The position numbers were made by a program, and so were the translations under genes. A model generated the notes under the pieces. The model did not search any database. It was not told where the DNA came from and saw only the letters and a list, made by a program, of their open reading frames with translations. From Tistlia consotensis USBA 355 (GTDB lineage: Bacteria > Pseudomonadota > Alphaproteobacteria > Kiloniellales > DSM-21159): a stretch of 34,935 nt of DNA. Location: the NCBI RefSeq assembly GCF_900177295.1, contig NZ_FWZX01000047.1, positions 1 to 34,935 on the forward strand, read 5' to 3'. Below are positions 15,523-23,593 of the stretch, one piece after another; position 1 is the stretch's first letter, and each line of letters begins with the position of its first letter.

Positions 15523-16473
15523 TTGGCGTTCGAGGAGTTCGATCTGGCGCCCGGCATCCGGGAGTTCCTGGCCAGGAGCGAGGCCGCCTATCCGCTGAAC
15601 GCGACCGAGCTGTCGCTGGCCGAGCAGCGCGCCTGCTACGACGCGCTCTGCCGCAGCTTCGCCGAGGACCGGCCGGCGGGCGTCTCGGTCGAGGAGCTCT
15701 CGGCGCCGGCGGGCGGACGGGCCGTGCCGCTGCGGCTCTACCGGCCGGCCGGGGTCGAGCGGCCGCCGGTCCTGCTCTACTGCCACGGCGGCGGCTGGGT
15801 GCTCGGCGGCCTCGACAGCCACGATGCCGTGGTCGCCGAGCTGGTCGCCGGGGCGGGCTGCGCCGCCGTCTCGGTCGACTACCGCCTGGCGCCCGAGCAC
15901 CGCTGGCCGGCGCAGATCGACGACGCCTGGACGGCGCTGACCTGGCTGGCCGACGCCGCCGAGTCGCTGGGCCTGGACGGCGGCCGGATCGCGGTGGCGG
16001 GCGATTCCGCCGGCGGCCAGCTGGCCGCCGCCCTGGCGCTGAAGGCGCGCGCCGCCGCGGCGCCGCGCCTGGTCGGCCAGGTCCTGATCTACCCGGCGCT
16101 CGGTCTCGAGTTCGCCGAGCCGCAGCGCGCGCCCGCGCCCGACGGCCCGGGGCTGACCCACGCCGACATGGCGGCCTATCACCTGCAGCTGTTCGGCGCG
16201 ACGGTGCCGCGCGACGCCCTGGCGCATCCGCTGCTCGCCGGCGACCTCGCGAACCTGCCGCCCGCGGTCATCGTCGCGGCCGAGTACGATCCCCTGCGCG
16301 ACGACGCCGCGGTCTATGCCGAGCGGCTCGCCGCCGCCGGCGTACCGGTCGAGCATCGCTGCTTCGCCGGGCTGATCCACGGCTGCCTGCGGGCCCGCCA
16401 CATGAGCCCGGCGGCCGGCGCGATGTTCGCCCAGCTCGTCGCCGGCACGCGGCGCCTGTTCGCGGCCGCCTGA
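15523..16473 (+). CDS. Alpha/beta-hydrolase fold-3 (hormone-sensitive-lipase-type) carboxylesterase
   Basis: This 316-residue cytoplasmic esterase has a complete active site: HGGGW oxyanion hole (88-92), DYRLAPEHRWPA (119-130), GDSAGG with nucleophile S162, D256 in EYDPLRD, and H286 in LIHG. TTG 15523 is taken as start because GGAAGGAGAGG lies directly upstream and the product then has normal length; the frame is open back to ATG 15382, but without a ribosome-binding site. It begins a plus-strand row with the TmpA/TmpB-like genes; the next gene starts 64 bases after its stop. It could release an acyl group from a pathway substrate, but HSL-type enzymes are promiscuous and the substrate is unknown. 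Confidence 0.88.
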   Translation: MAFEEFDLAPGIREFLARSEAAYPLNATELSLAEQRACYDALCRSFAEDRPAGVSVEELSAPAGGRAVPLRLYRPAGVERPPVLLYCHGGGWVLGGLDSHDAVVAELVAGAGCAAVSVDYRLAPEHRWPAQIDDAWTALTWLADAAESLGLDGGRIAVAGDSAGGQLAAALALKARAAAAPRLVGQVLIYPALGLEFAEPQRAPAPDGPGLTHADMAAYHLQLFGATVPRDALAHPLLAGDLANLPPAVIVAAEYDPLRDDAAVYAERLAAAGVPVEHRCFAGLIHGCLRARHMSPAAGAMFAQLVAGTRRLFAAA

Positions 16474-16537
16474 GAGCCGTCAAATCGTCATGCTGCGCGG
16501 CTAGGGTGCGCCGTTGGAGAGAAGGAGGAGAAACGAG

Positions 16538-17704
16538 ATGTCGTCCTCGCTGCCCCGGGCGGCGATTCCGCCCGCGATCACCGAGCTGACCGTCGACCAC
16601 GAGTGGCTGACCGTGACCTGGAGCGACGGCCCGGCCAGCCGCTTCCCGGCGCTCTGGCTGCGCGACAACCTGCCCGAGGGCCGGCACGCGCCGGAGGGCC
16701 AGCGCACCTTCGACATCGCGACCCTGCCGGCCTACATCGAGCTCGGCGACGCCGTGCTGAACGACGACGGCCGCCTGGCCGTGACCTTCCAGCCGGAAGG
16801 ACTGACCGCGATCTTCGAGCCCGACTGGCTGCGCGGCCACGACCTCTCGGCGGCGGCGCGGGCGGCGCGGCGACGGCGGCCGACGCTCTGGGACGCCGGC
16901 CTGCAGGAGCGCCTGCCGGAGCAGCCCTGGCAGGAAGCCGCCGAGGGCGGGCCGGGGCTGCTGCGCTTCCTGCGCAACCTCGACCGCTGCGGGCTGGCGA
17001 TCCTGCGCGGCGGACCGGCGGAGCCGGAGACCGTCTTCGAGGCCGTCTCCTGGTTCGGCTACGTCCGCGAGACCAACTACGGCCGGCTCTTCGACGTCGT
17101 CAGCCTGGAGGCCCCGAGCAACCTCGCCTTCACCGGCCTGGCGCTCGGCCTGCACACCGACAATCCCTATCGCGACCCGGTGCCCGGCCTGCAGCTGCTG
17201 CACTGCCTGGAGGCCAGCGCCGAGGGCGGCGAATCCCTGGCGGTCGACGGCTTCGCGGTCGCCGAGCGGCTGCGCGCCGAGGCGCCCCAGGACTTCGCCC
17301 TGCTGGCGCGCCACGCGGTGCCGTTCCGCTACCTCGACCGCAAGGCCGGGGTCGACCTCTCGGCGCGCGCGCCGCTGATCGAGCTCGACGACGAGGGCCA
17401 GGTCGTGGCGCTGCGCTACAACAACCGCTCGGCCGCGCCCTTCGACCTGCCGGCCGAGGTCCTGCCGGAGTTCTACCGGGCCTACCGGCGCTTCGGCCGG
17501 CTGCTGCACGAGGCCGGCCAGCGGGTCGCCTTCCGCCTGGCGCCGGGCGATCTCTTCGCCGTCGACAACCGGCGGGTGCTGCACGGCCGCACCGGATACG
17601 GCGGGGGCTTCGGCGGACGCCGCCGCCTGCAGGGCTGCTACGCCGACAAGGACGGCCTCAGGAGCCGTCTCGCGATCCTGGAAGCGGAGCTGGAGGGGGC
17701 ATGA
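16538..17704 (+). CDS. tmpA: TauD/gamma-butyrobetaine-hydroxylase-like Fe(II)/2-oxoglutarate oxygenase, probably TmpA
   Basis: The 388-residue product has the small N-terminal domain of gamma-butyrobetaine hydroxylases (about 15-100, with FPALWLRDNLPEG) and a TauD jelly roll. Iron ligands are H206 and D208 (HTDNPY) and H349 (RRVLHGR); an Arg near 361-363 should hold 2-oxoglutarate. The Cys residues that bind zinc in the N-terminal domain of classical hydroxylases are absent after WLRDN. Known TmpA enzymes are GBBH-like proteins that hydroxylate 2-(trimethylammonio)ethylphosphonate at C1. The key evidence here is the ATGA overlap with a PhnZ-type gene. GGAGGAG lies before ATG 16538. Without that partner it would be called gamma-butyrobetaine or trimethyllysine dioxygenase, so the substrate remains inference. 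Confidence 0.75.
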   Translation: MSSSLPRAAIPPAITELTVDHEWLTVTWSDGPASRFPALWLRDNLPEGRHAPEGQRTFDIATLPAYIELGDAVLNDDGRLAVTFQPEGLTAIFEPDWLRGHDLSAAARAARRRRPTLWDAGLQERLPEQPWQEAAEGGPGLLRFLRNLDRCGLAILRGGPAEPETVFEAVSWFGYVRETNYGRLFDVVSLEAPSNLAFTGLALGLHTDNPYRDPVPGLQLLHCLEASAEGGESLAVDGFAVAERLRAEAPQDFALLARHAVPFRYLDRKAGVDLSARAPLIELDDEGQVVALRYNNRSAAPFDLPAEVLPEFYRAYRRFGRLLHEAGQRVAFRLAPGDLFAVDNRRVLHGRTGYGGGFGGRRRLQGCYADKDGLRSRLAILEAELEGA

Positions 17705-18234
17705 GCCCGGTCGTCTCGGAGATCGAAGCCGTCTTCGCCGCCAAGGGCGGCGAGACCTACGGCGAGCAGGTCACCCAGCTGGAGCACGCCCTGCAGTGCG
17801 CCGCCCTGGCGGCCGCGGACGGCGCCGCGCCCTCGCTCGTCGCCGCGGCGCTGCTGCACGACGTCGGCCACCTGATCGAGGAGCCGGACGACGCCTTCGG
17901 CCAGCACCGCCACGACCGCGGCGGCGCCGCCTGGCTGAGCAGCCGCTTCGGGCCCGAGGTCACCGAGCCGGTGCGCCTGCACGTCGCCGCCAAGCGCTGG
18001 CTCTGCGCCGTCGAGCCCGGCTACTTCGACCGCCTGTCGCCGGCCAGCGTGCACTCCCTGAAGCACCAGGGCGGCCCGATGAGCGCGCCCGAGGCCCGCG
18101 CCTTCGAGGCCGAGCCCTTCCACGACCAGGCCGTGCGCCTGCGCCGCTGGGACGAGGAGGGCAAGCGCGAGGGCCTGCACGTCCGCCCGCTCGGCGACTA
18201 CCGCGAGCTGCTCGAGGGGCTGGTGCTGCGGTAG
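17701..18234 (+). CDS. tmpB: PhnZ/TmpB-type mixed-valent diiron HD-domain oxygenase
   Basis: PhnZ-type enzymes use O2 at a diiron site to cleave the C-P bond of 1-hydroxyphosphonates, releasing phosphate; TmpB yields glycine betaine. The 177-residue product matches PhnZ in the segments TQLEHALQCA (H29), LLHDVGHL (H53, D54), RHDRGGAAWL (H71), LHVAAKRWL (H94), HQGGPMS and RRWDEEGK, the last carrying the final Asp. These are the metal ligands of PhnZ. The Tyr-Gly-Glu at 20-22 matches the gating Tyr/Glu region. The start ATG 17701 overlaps the TGA of the oxygenase upstream, implying coupled translation and joint function. The enzyme family is firm; the exact phosphonate depends on the partner. 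Confidence 0.85.
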   Translation: MSPVVSEIEAVFAAKGGETYGEQVTQLEHALQCAALAAADGAAPSLVAAALLHDVGHLIEEPDDAFGQHRHDRGGAAWLSSRFGPEVTEPVRLHVAAKRWLCAVEPGYFDRLSPASVHSLKHQGGPMSAPEARAFEAEPFHDQAVRLRRWDEEGKREGLHVRPLGDYRELLEGLVLR

Positions 18235-18254
18235 ATGTTCGGGCCCGTCCACCG

Positions 18255-18396
18255 GTCCGTGCCGCCACCTCTCCCTCCCACGCTGTCGCGTGGGCCCCTC
18301 CCTCTCCCCTGAAGCGGAGAGGGAAAACGTAACCCTCTCCGCTTCAGGGGAGAGGGTGCCGAGCGCGAGCGAGGCGGGTGAGGTGGCGGCACGGAC
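18255..18396. repeat. Large nested inverted repeat containing a perfect 24-bp hairpin
   Basis: The outer arms GTCCGTGCCGCCACCTC (18255-18271) and its complement (18380-18396) are exact. Inside, 18300-18323 and 18333-18356 are perfect 24-base complements around the loop AAAACGTAA. It belongs to the CTCTCCCC/GGTGAGG repeat family and fills the gap between the PhnZ-type gene and the phosphodiesterase-like gene. It could act as an attenuator or processing site between them. Confidence 0.85.
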
Positions 18397-18414
18397 CTGT
18401 CCGAAGGAGCAAGA

Positions 18415-19245
18415 ATGTCCGGCAAGGTGATCCTGGTCATCCTCGACGCGCTCGGCTTCGAGGCCGCCGTCGAGAACTGCGGCTGGCTCGAAGGCCTGGT
18501 CGAGGCCGGCCAGGCGCGGCGCTGGCGCATGCGCTCCTGCCTGCCGAGCCTCTCGGCGCCGATCTACGAGACGCTGCACACGGGCACGCCGCCGGCGCTC
18601 CACGGCATCCGCTCCAACGACCACGTGCCGCTGTCGAAGGGCCCGCACGTCTTCGGCGTGGCGCGCGCGGCCGGGAAGAGGACCGCGGCCGTCGCCCACT
18701 ACTTCTTCTCGGAGCTCTACAACCGCTCGCCCTGGGAGGCGCTGCGCGACGCCGAGGTCGACGACCCGGATCTGCCGATCCAGCACGGCCGCTTCTATTC
18801 GGAGCGGGGCTATCAGAAGTTCAACCTGCACCTGCCCAGCGAGCACGACCTCTGCGTCCGCGCGACCCTGGCGATCCGGCGCCATGCGCCCGACTACCTG
18901 CTGCTGCACTCCTTCTCGATCGACGCGGTCGGCCACGGCTACGGTGCCGACAGCCGCGAGTACCGCAAGCAGGTCTGGATGGTCGACAACGCGCTCGCCG
19001 AGTTCCTGCACCTCTGGACCGGCGCCGGCTACCGCGTGCTGGTCACCGCCGACCACGGCATGACCGCCGACGGCCGCCACGGCGGCAACTCGGAGGCCGA
19101 GCGCCTGGTCGCCTTCTACGACGTCGGCCATCCCGAGGGCGGCGTCGCCGGGGAGACGGTCAGCCAGCTCGCCGTCGCGCCGACGATCCTCAAGCTGATG
19201 GGGCTGCAGGCGCCGCCGGAGATGACCGAGCCGGCGCTGGGATAG
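18415..19245 (+). CDS. Alkaline-phosphatase-superfamily protein (nucleotide pyrophosphatase/phosphodiesterase-like)
   Basis: This superfamily hydrolyses phosphate, sulfate or phosphonate esters at a two-zinc site. The 276-residue product is short for the family but has the metal and catalytic residues in order: D11 (VILDALG), S47 as likely nucleophile (LPSLSAP where NPP enzymes have Thr), HTGTPPALHGI, D170 and H174 (SIDAVGHGYG), D213-H214 (TADHGM) and H222. There is no signal peptide, so it is cytoplasmic. It follows the TmpAB-like pair on the same strand after a 180-base repeat. Phosphonoacetate hydrolase PhnA is in the same superfamily but is longer. A phosphonate-ester or phosphodiester substrate fits the context but is inference. 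Confidence 0.8.
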   Translation: MSGKVILVILDALGFEAAVENCGWLEGLVEAGQARRWRMRSCLPSLSAPIYETLHTGTPPALHGIRSNDHVPLSKGPHVFGVARAAGKRTAAVAHYFFSELYNRSPWEALRDAEVDDPDLPIQHGRFYSERGYQKFNLHLPSEHDLCVRATLAIRRHAPDYLLLHSFSIDAVGHGYGADSREYRKQVWMVDNALAEFLHLWTGAGYRVLVTADHGMTADGRHGGNSEAERLVAFYDVGHPEGGVAGETVSQLAVAPTILKLMGLQAPPEMTEPALG

Positions 19246-19273
19246 CGCTCACGCCGTGGTGCCCGCCCCCCAA

Positions 19274-19386
19274 TTCGTCATCCCCGCGAAAGCGGGGATC
19301 CAGAGAAAGGTGACTACTATGCGGACAGAGGAGGTCCGTGCAGGCCTCTTCATTCTCTGGATCCCCGCTTTCGCGGGGACGACGGA
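19274..19386. repeat. Dispersed palindromic repeat, CCCCGC-GCGGGGATCCAG type, inverted pair
   Basis: Left arm 19274-19306 contains CCCCGCGAAAGCGGGG followed by ATCCAGAG. The right arm 19353-19386 is nearly its exact complement. A second copy of this pair lies at 24388-24473. It sits between convergent genes (phosphodiesterase-like and sufA), so it may serve as a two-way transcript end. Confidence 0.85.
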
Positions 19387-19430
19387 GAAGGGTGGGGGCG
19401 CGAGATGGGAAACCCGGGAACCCGCCGTCG

Positions 19431-19802
19431 CTAACCCGCGTGCTGGGGCTGCTCAGGCTGGCTGCCGACGGTGAAGGACTCGCCGCAGCCGCAGCGGCCG
19501 GTCTCGTTGGGATTGGAGAAGACGAAGCCGCTCTGCAGCTTGTCCTCCTGGTAGTCCATCTGGCTGCCGAGCAGGAACATGACCGCCGTCGGGTCGATGA
19601 ACAGCTTGACGCCCTTGTCCTCGATGACGTCCTCGAGGCGCTTGCGCTCCTTGGCGTACTCGACGAAGTAGCTGAGGCCGGAGCAGCCGCGCGCCTTGAC
19701 GCCGACGCGCAGGCCGAGGATCTGCTCGTCTTTCGGCGCGGCGGCCATCAGCTTCTTGACGCGCTCGGCGGCGGCGTCGGTCAGCGTCAGGATCGGGGCC
19801 AT
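19431..19802 (-). CDS. sufA: HesB/IscA-family Fe-S carrier SufA
   Basis: A-type carriers accept Fe-S clusters from the SufBCD scaffold and pass them to target enzymes. The 123-residue product has the family's three Cys: one in ARGCSGL and two in the C-terminal CGCGESF motif. It is of normal length apart from a short Gln/Pro-rich tail. It is the last gene of the suf row, 195 bases after sufT, with a palindromic repeat in the gap that could lower its expression. Whether it acts as SufA or ErpA cannot be told from sequence alone; its place in the operon favours SufA. Confidence 0.9.
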   Translation of the reverse strand: MAPILTLTDAAAERVKKLMAAAPKDEQILGLRVGVKARGCSGLSYFVEYAKERKRLEDVIEDKGVKLFIDPTAVMFLLGSQMDYQEDKLQSGFVFSNPNETGRCGCGESFTVGSQPEQPQHAG

Positions 19803-19876
19803 GGTCGGTTCCTCTCGTGTCTCGCGTCGTTCGCGATCGGTTCTCTCAATATAGGGCCTTGCGAGGCGTTCTCAAA

Positions 19877-19995
19877 GGCCCGTGCCGCGACCGCTTCACC
19901 CTTCGACAGGCTCAGGATGAAGCGGTTGGGGGTGCCTTCTCCAAAACCGCTTCATGGTGAGCCTGTCGAACCATGGAGCGGTTCCCGCACGGGCC
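19877..19995. repeat. Dispersed palindromic repeat, CCTTCGACAGGCTCAGGATGAAGC type, inverted pair
   Basis: Left copy CCGCTTCACCCTTCGACAGG and onward (19891-19925) faces an inverted copy at 19945-19983. Outer sequences GGCCCGTGCCGCGACCGC and its near complement extend the structure to 19877-19995. The same family occurs at 34527-34604, where an IS has cut it. It lies between sufT and sufA. Confidence 0.8.
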
Positions 19996-19997
19996 CC

Positions 19998-20543
19998 TCA
20001 GTAGATCCCCAGGGCCAGCTTCGCGTCCTCGGTCATCTTGTCCTTGTCCCACGGCGGGTCCCAGGTCAGCGTCACCGTGACCTCGCCGGTGCCGGGCACC
20101 GCGGCGATGGTGCGGGCGACCTCGCCGGGCAGGGTGCCGGCGACCGGGCAGGCCGGGGCGGTCAGGGTCATGGTGACGTCGACCGTGCCGTCCTCGGCGA
20201 TCTCCAGGCTGTAGATCAGGCCGAGGTCGTAGATGTTGACCGGGATCTCCGGGTCGTAGACCTCGCGCAGGGCGTCCTCGACGGCCGTGCGCTCGGCCGG
20301 CGGCACCTCGGGGTCCTTGGGCTCGCCGGCGTGGGCCTGGCTGCCCTCCTCGGCCTCGGACTCCATCGCGCCCGGCCAGATGTAGGGGTTGTAGTGCGGC
20401 TGGGCCGGCAGCTCGTCGGCCTCGTGCCGGCCTGCGACGTCCTCGCCCTGGATGTCGTCCGGGGTGACCACCGGGCGCTTCGGCGTCTCCTCGGTGGGGG
20501 TCTCGCGGCTCATCTTCCGGTCCTTCGAAAACAGCCCAAACAT
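19998..20543 (-). CDS. sufT: SUF-associated MIP18/DUF59 protein SufT
   Basis: SufT-like proteins take part in Fe-S cluster assembly or transfer. The 181-residue product has a variable acidic N-terminal half (about 1-80) and a C-terminal DUF59 domain: EDALREVYDPEIPVNIYDLG, LTLTAPACPVAGTLPGEV with the conserved Cys, and VTLTWDPPW. ATG 20543 overlaps the sufE stop as TGATG and has GGAGG seven bases upstream, so translation is probably coupled; ATG 20513 with AAGGA upstream is an alternative that would remove ten residues. Gene order sufS-sufE-sufT-sufA supports the role. Confidence 0.9.
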   Translation of the reverse strand: MFGLFSKDRKMSRETPTEETPKRPVVTPDDIQGEDVAGRHEADELPAQPHYNPYIWPGAMESEAEEGSQAHAGEPKDPEVPPAERTAVEDALREVYDPEIPVNIYDLGLIYSLEIAEDGTVDVTMTLTAPACPVAGTLPGEVARTIAAVPGTGEVTVTLTWDPPWDKDKMTEDAKLALGIY

Positions 20544-20956
20544 CACGCGGCCTCCGCCTGGCGACTGAGTTTCTGGATGTGCTTCAGCATGGCCATCATG
20601 CCGACCTGGCGCTGGGTGGTGAGCGCGCCGAGGTTGAGCTTGCGCACGTGGTCGAGCGTCAGGGCCTGGATCTCCTCGCTGGTCAGGCCGCTGAAGGAGT
20701 CGGTCATCATGTGGACGAGGCCGTTGACGATGGCGCCGTCGCTGTGGCCGCGGAAGTAGTGCCGGCCAGCCTTCTCCTCGTGGATGATCCAGACCCGCGA
20801 CTGGCAGCCGTGCATCAGGTTCTCCCGGGTCATGGCCTCCTCCGGGAAGGGGGCGTCCTTGTGCTCGCGGGCAAGGTCGAGGATGTACTCGAAGCGCATC
20901 TCGTCATCGAGCTCCTCGAGCGCCTCCACGAACTCCTGGTATCTTTCCAGAGACAT
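20543..20956 (-). CDS. sufE: SufE, cysteine desulfurase partner
   Basis: SufE takes the persulfide sulfur from SufS and delivers it to SufBCD. The 137-residue product shows the family pattern: RFEYILDLARE near the N-terminus, then the acceptor Cys in MHGCQSRVW, RGHSDGAIVNGL, and a GLTSEEI segment in the C-terminal half. It begins eight bases after sufS ends and overlaps sufT by TGATG, so sufS, sufE and sufT should be made from one message at linked rates. The length agrees with the family. Confidence 0.95.
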   Translation of the reverse strand: MSLERYQEFVEALEELDDEMRFEYILDLAREHKDAPFPEEAMTRENLMHGCQSRVWIIHEEKAGRHYFRGHSDGAIVNGLVHMMTDSFSGLTSEEIQALTLDHVRKLNLGALTTQRQVGMMAMLKHIQKLSRQAEAA

Positions 20957-20964
20957 CCCGATCC

Positions 20965-22209
20965 CTATCCCAGCTTCGCCTTGACCTTCTCCAGCGCCGT
21001 CGCCAGCGCCTCGACGTCTTCGTGGCGGTTGTAGCAGGCGAGCGAGGCGCGTGCCGTCGCCGTCAGCCCGAGGCGCGCCATCAGCGGCTGGGCGCAGTGG
21101 TTGCCGGTGCGCACCGCCACGCCCTCGCGGTCGAGGATCAGGCCGATGTCGTTGGCGTGGGCGAAGTCGGCGTGCAGCGAGATCACGCCGCCCTTGCCCG
21201 GGGCGGTGCCGACGATCCTCAGGCCGTCGATCGCCGCCAGCCGCTGGGTCGCGTGATTGAGCAGCGCATGCTCGTGGGCCGCGACCCGCTCGACGCCGAG
21301 GCGCTGCAGGTAGTCGATGGCGGCGCCCAGGCCGACCGCCTGGGCGATCGCCGGCGTGCCGGCCTCGAACTTGTGCGGCAGCTCGGCCCAGGTCGAGCCC
21401 TCGAAGGTCACGACGTCGATCATCTCGCCGCCGCCCTGGTAGGGCGGCATGGCCTCGAGCAGCGCCTCGCGGCCGTAGAGCGCGCCGATCCCGGTCGGGC
21501 CGTAGAGCTTGTGGCCGGTGATGACGTAGAAGTCGCAGCCCAGGGCCCGGACGTCGACCTTGCCGTGGACCGCGCCCTGGCAGCCGTCGATCAGGGTCGT
21601 GGCGCCGACCGCCTTGGCCTTGGCGACGATCTCGGCGACCGGCAGGATCGTGCCGAGCACGTTCGACATGTGCGCGACGGCGACCAGCTTCGTGCGCTCG
21701 GAGAGCTGCCGCTCGAAGGACGCCATGTCGAGCCGGCCGTCGTCCTCGATGCGCGCGACCTTCAGCAGCGCCCCGGTCGCCTGGCAGAGCAGCTGCCAGG
21801 GCACGATGTTGGCGTGGTGCTCCAGCTCGGTGACCAGGATCTCGTCGCCGGCCTTCAGGGTCTGGCGGCCCCAGGAGCCGGCGACCAGGTTGATCGCCTC
21901 GGTGCCGTTGCGGGTGAAGACGATCTCGCGCTCGCTGGCGGCGCCCAGGAAGCCGCGCACCTTCTCGCGCGCGGCCTCGAAGGCCGTGGTCGCGCGGTCA
22001 CTCAGGTAGTAGAGGCCGCGGTGCACGTTGGCGTACTCGGTCTCGTACAGACGGCTGACCGCCTCGATGACCTGGCGCGGCTTCTGTGCCGAGGCGGCGC
22101 TGTCCAGGAAGACCAGCGGCTTGCCGTAGACCGGGCGGTGCAGGATCGGGAAGTCGGCCCGCACGGCCTCGACGTCGTAGGGCTGGTCCAGCGCTTCAGC
22201 GGTGCTCAT
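20965..22209 (-). CDS. sufS: SufS, group II cysteine desulfurase
   Basis: SufS is the PLP enzyme that removes sulfur from cysteine as a protein persulfide. The 414-residue product contains FLDSAASAQKP near the N-terminus, ELEHHANIVPW, the PLP Lys in ITGHKLYGPTG, FEAGTPAIAQ, and the persulfide Cys in RTGNHCAQPLM. The short loop around that Cys is the group II pattern that depends on SufE, encoded next door. ATG 22209 overlaps the sufD stop as TGATG. It is a complete, ordinary member of the operon. Confidence 0.96.
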   Translation of the reverse strand: MSTAEALDQPYDVEAVRADFPILHRPVYGKPLVFLDSAASAQKPRQVIEAVSRLYETEYANVHRGLYYLSDRATTAFEAAREKVRGFLGAASEREIVFTRNGTEAINLVAGSWGRQTLKAGDEILVTELEHHANIVPWQLLCQATGALLKVARIEDDGRLDMASFERQLSERTKLVAVAHMSNVLGTILPVAEIVAKAKAVGATTLIDGCQGAVHGKVDVRALGCDFYVITGHKLYGPTGIGALYGREALLEAMPPYQGGGEMIDVVTFEGSTWAELPHKFEAGTPAIAQAVGLGAAIDYLQRLGVERVAAHEHALLNHATQRLAAIDGLRIVGTAPGKGGVISLHADFAHANDIGLILDREGVAVRTGNHCAQPLMARLGLTATARASLACYNRHEDVEALATALEKVKAKLG

Positions 22210-23591
22210 CGGCCGCCCTCCGTCTCGTTGCGGTCCTGCTCGCCGGCCTTCTGCAGCCAGGCGCGCACGCGGGCCAGCAGCGGCTCGCGCAGGCCCTCGT
22301 CGCTCAGGCTCTCGATCGCCTCGGCCAGGAAGGCCTCGATCAGCAGGGCGCGCGCCCGGCGCTGGTCGAGGCCGCGGCTGCGCAGGTAGAACAGGGCGTC
22401 GGCGTCGATCTCGCCGGCCGTGGCGCCGTGGGCGCACTGCACGTCGTCGGCGTAGATCTCCAGCTCCGGCTTGCTGTCGACCTCGGCCTTGTCCGAGAGC
22501 AGCAGGGTCTTGTTGAGCATCCGCCCGTCGGTCTTCTGGGCGCCGCGCTCGACCAGGATCAAGCCCTGGAAGACGGCGCGCGCCTCGTCGTCGAGCGCGC
22601 CCTTGTAGGTCTCGCTGGCCCTGGTGTCGGGTACCCGGTGGACGATGCGGGTCGTGGTGTCGCCGTGCTGCCTGCCGCGCAGCAGGTAGGCGCCGTTGAG
22701 CGCGACCTCGGCGTCTTCGCCGTCGAGCGTCAGGTCGATCTCGTGGCGCGACAGGGCGGCGCCGAGGGTCAGGGCGAAGGCCTCGTAGCGCGCCCCGGCC
22801 TCGAGCGCGCCGAAGGTCGTCGCCAGCTCGATCGCCGCCTCGTTGGCCTCCTGCAGGCGCAGGTGGGTGAGGGCGGCGCCCTTGCCGAGCCGGAGCTCGG
22901 TGACGGCGTTGGCGAGGCCGCCGGTCGGGCCGACGCCCAGGATGCGCTCGACCAGCGTCGCGCTGGCGCCCTCGCCGAGCACGACCAGGTGACGCGGCGC
23001 GTGGAACACCGGCCGTTCGCCGAGACCGCCGAGCTGGACCAGCTCGATGCGGCCCGGCACCGCGACGCCGGGCTCGACCAGCAGGACGAGGCCGTCGTCG
23101 AGCAGGGCGGCGTTGAGCGCCAGCAGGGCGAGCTGCGGGTCCGCGCCGTCCGCGTCGCCGGTGAGGGCGTCGAGGCGGCCTTCCAGCAGGCCGGGCTCGC
23201 GCTCCAGGGCCTGGGCGAGCGGCAGCAGGCGGACGCCGTCGGGCAGGCTGCCCGAACCGGTCGCCGCGCGGCTGAGCTCGGCGCGGTAGAGGCCGTCGAC
23301 GAAGACCAGGCGGGCCAGCGGCTCGTCCCCGGTCAGGGCCGGCACGGCGTCCAGGCTGGCCGGCGCCTGGCGCTGCGCCGGCAGGTAGTCGCGGTCCTTC
23401 AGGGCGCGCGGCAGGTCTGTGTACTTCCAGGCCTCGAGCCGGCGATGCGGCAGGCCGAGCGCGCGGAAGCGCTCGGCGGCCGCCTTGCGGCGCTCGGCCA
23501 GCCAGGGCAGGCCGGCGCCGGGCAGGGCGGCGGCGCCCTCCTCGACCAGGCGGGCGTCGAGCAGGCGGGCGAGGGGAGGCGCGTCGCCCAT
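22206..23591 (-). CDS. sufD: SufD, Fe-S scaffold subunit
   Basis: SufD pairs with SufB in the SufBC2D scaffold, where it is involved in iron entry and shares the interface site with SufB. The 461-residue product has EAWKYTDLPRA in the N-terminal domain and, in the C-terminal beta-helix, IVHRVPDTRASETYKGALDD, KPELEIYADDVQCAHGATAG with the conserved His, and FYLRSRGLDQRRARALL. ATG 23591 lies two bases after the sufC stop; GTG 23597 overlapping that stop is also possible. The end overlaps sufS by TGATG. Confidence 0.95.
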   Translation of the reverse strand: MGDAPPLARLLDARLVEEGAAALPGAGLPWLAERRKAAAERFRALGLPHRRLEAWKYTDLPRALKDRDYLPAQRQAPASLDAVPALTGDEPLARLVFVDGLYRAELSRAATGSGSLPDGVRLLPLAQALEREPGLLEGRLDALTGDADGADPQLALLALNAALLDDGLVLLVEPGVAVPGRIELVQLGGLGERPVFHAPRHLVVLGEGASATLVERILGVGPTGGLANAVTELRLGKGAALTHLRLQEANEAAIELATTFGALEAGARYEAFALTLGAALSRHEIDLTLDGEDAEVALNGAYLLRGRQHGDTTTRIVHRVPDTRASETYKGALDDEARAVFQGLILVERGAQKTDGRMLNKTLLLSDKAEVDSKPELEIYADDVQCAHGATAGEIDADALFYLRSRGLDQRRARALLIEAFLAEAIESLSDEGLREPLLARVRAWLQKAGEQDRNETEGGR

Positions 23592-23593
23592 CG

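Noticed and set aside
18415-19245. Calling the AP-superfamily gene phosphonoacetate hydrolase (phnA)
   Set aside because: The product is much shorter than PhnA, and nothing beyond superfamily residues and the phosphonate context supports it.
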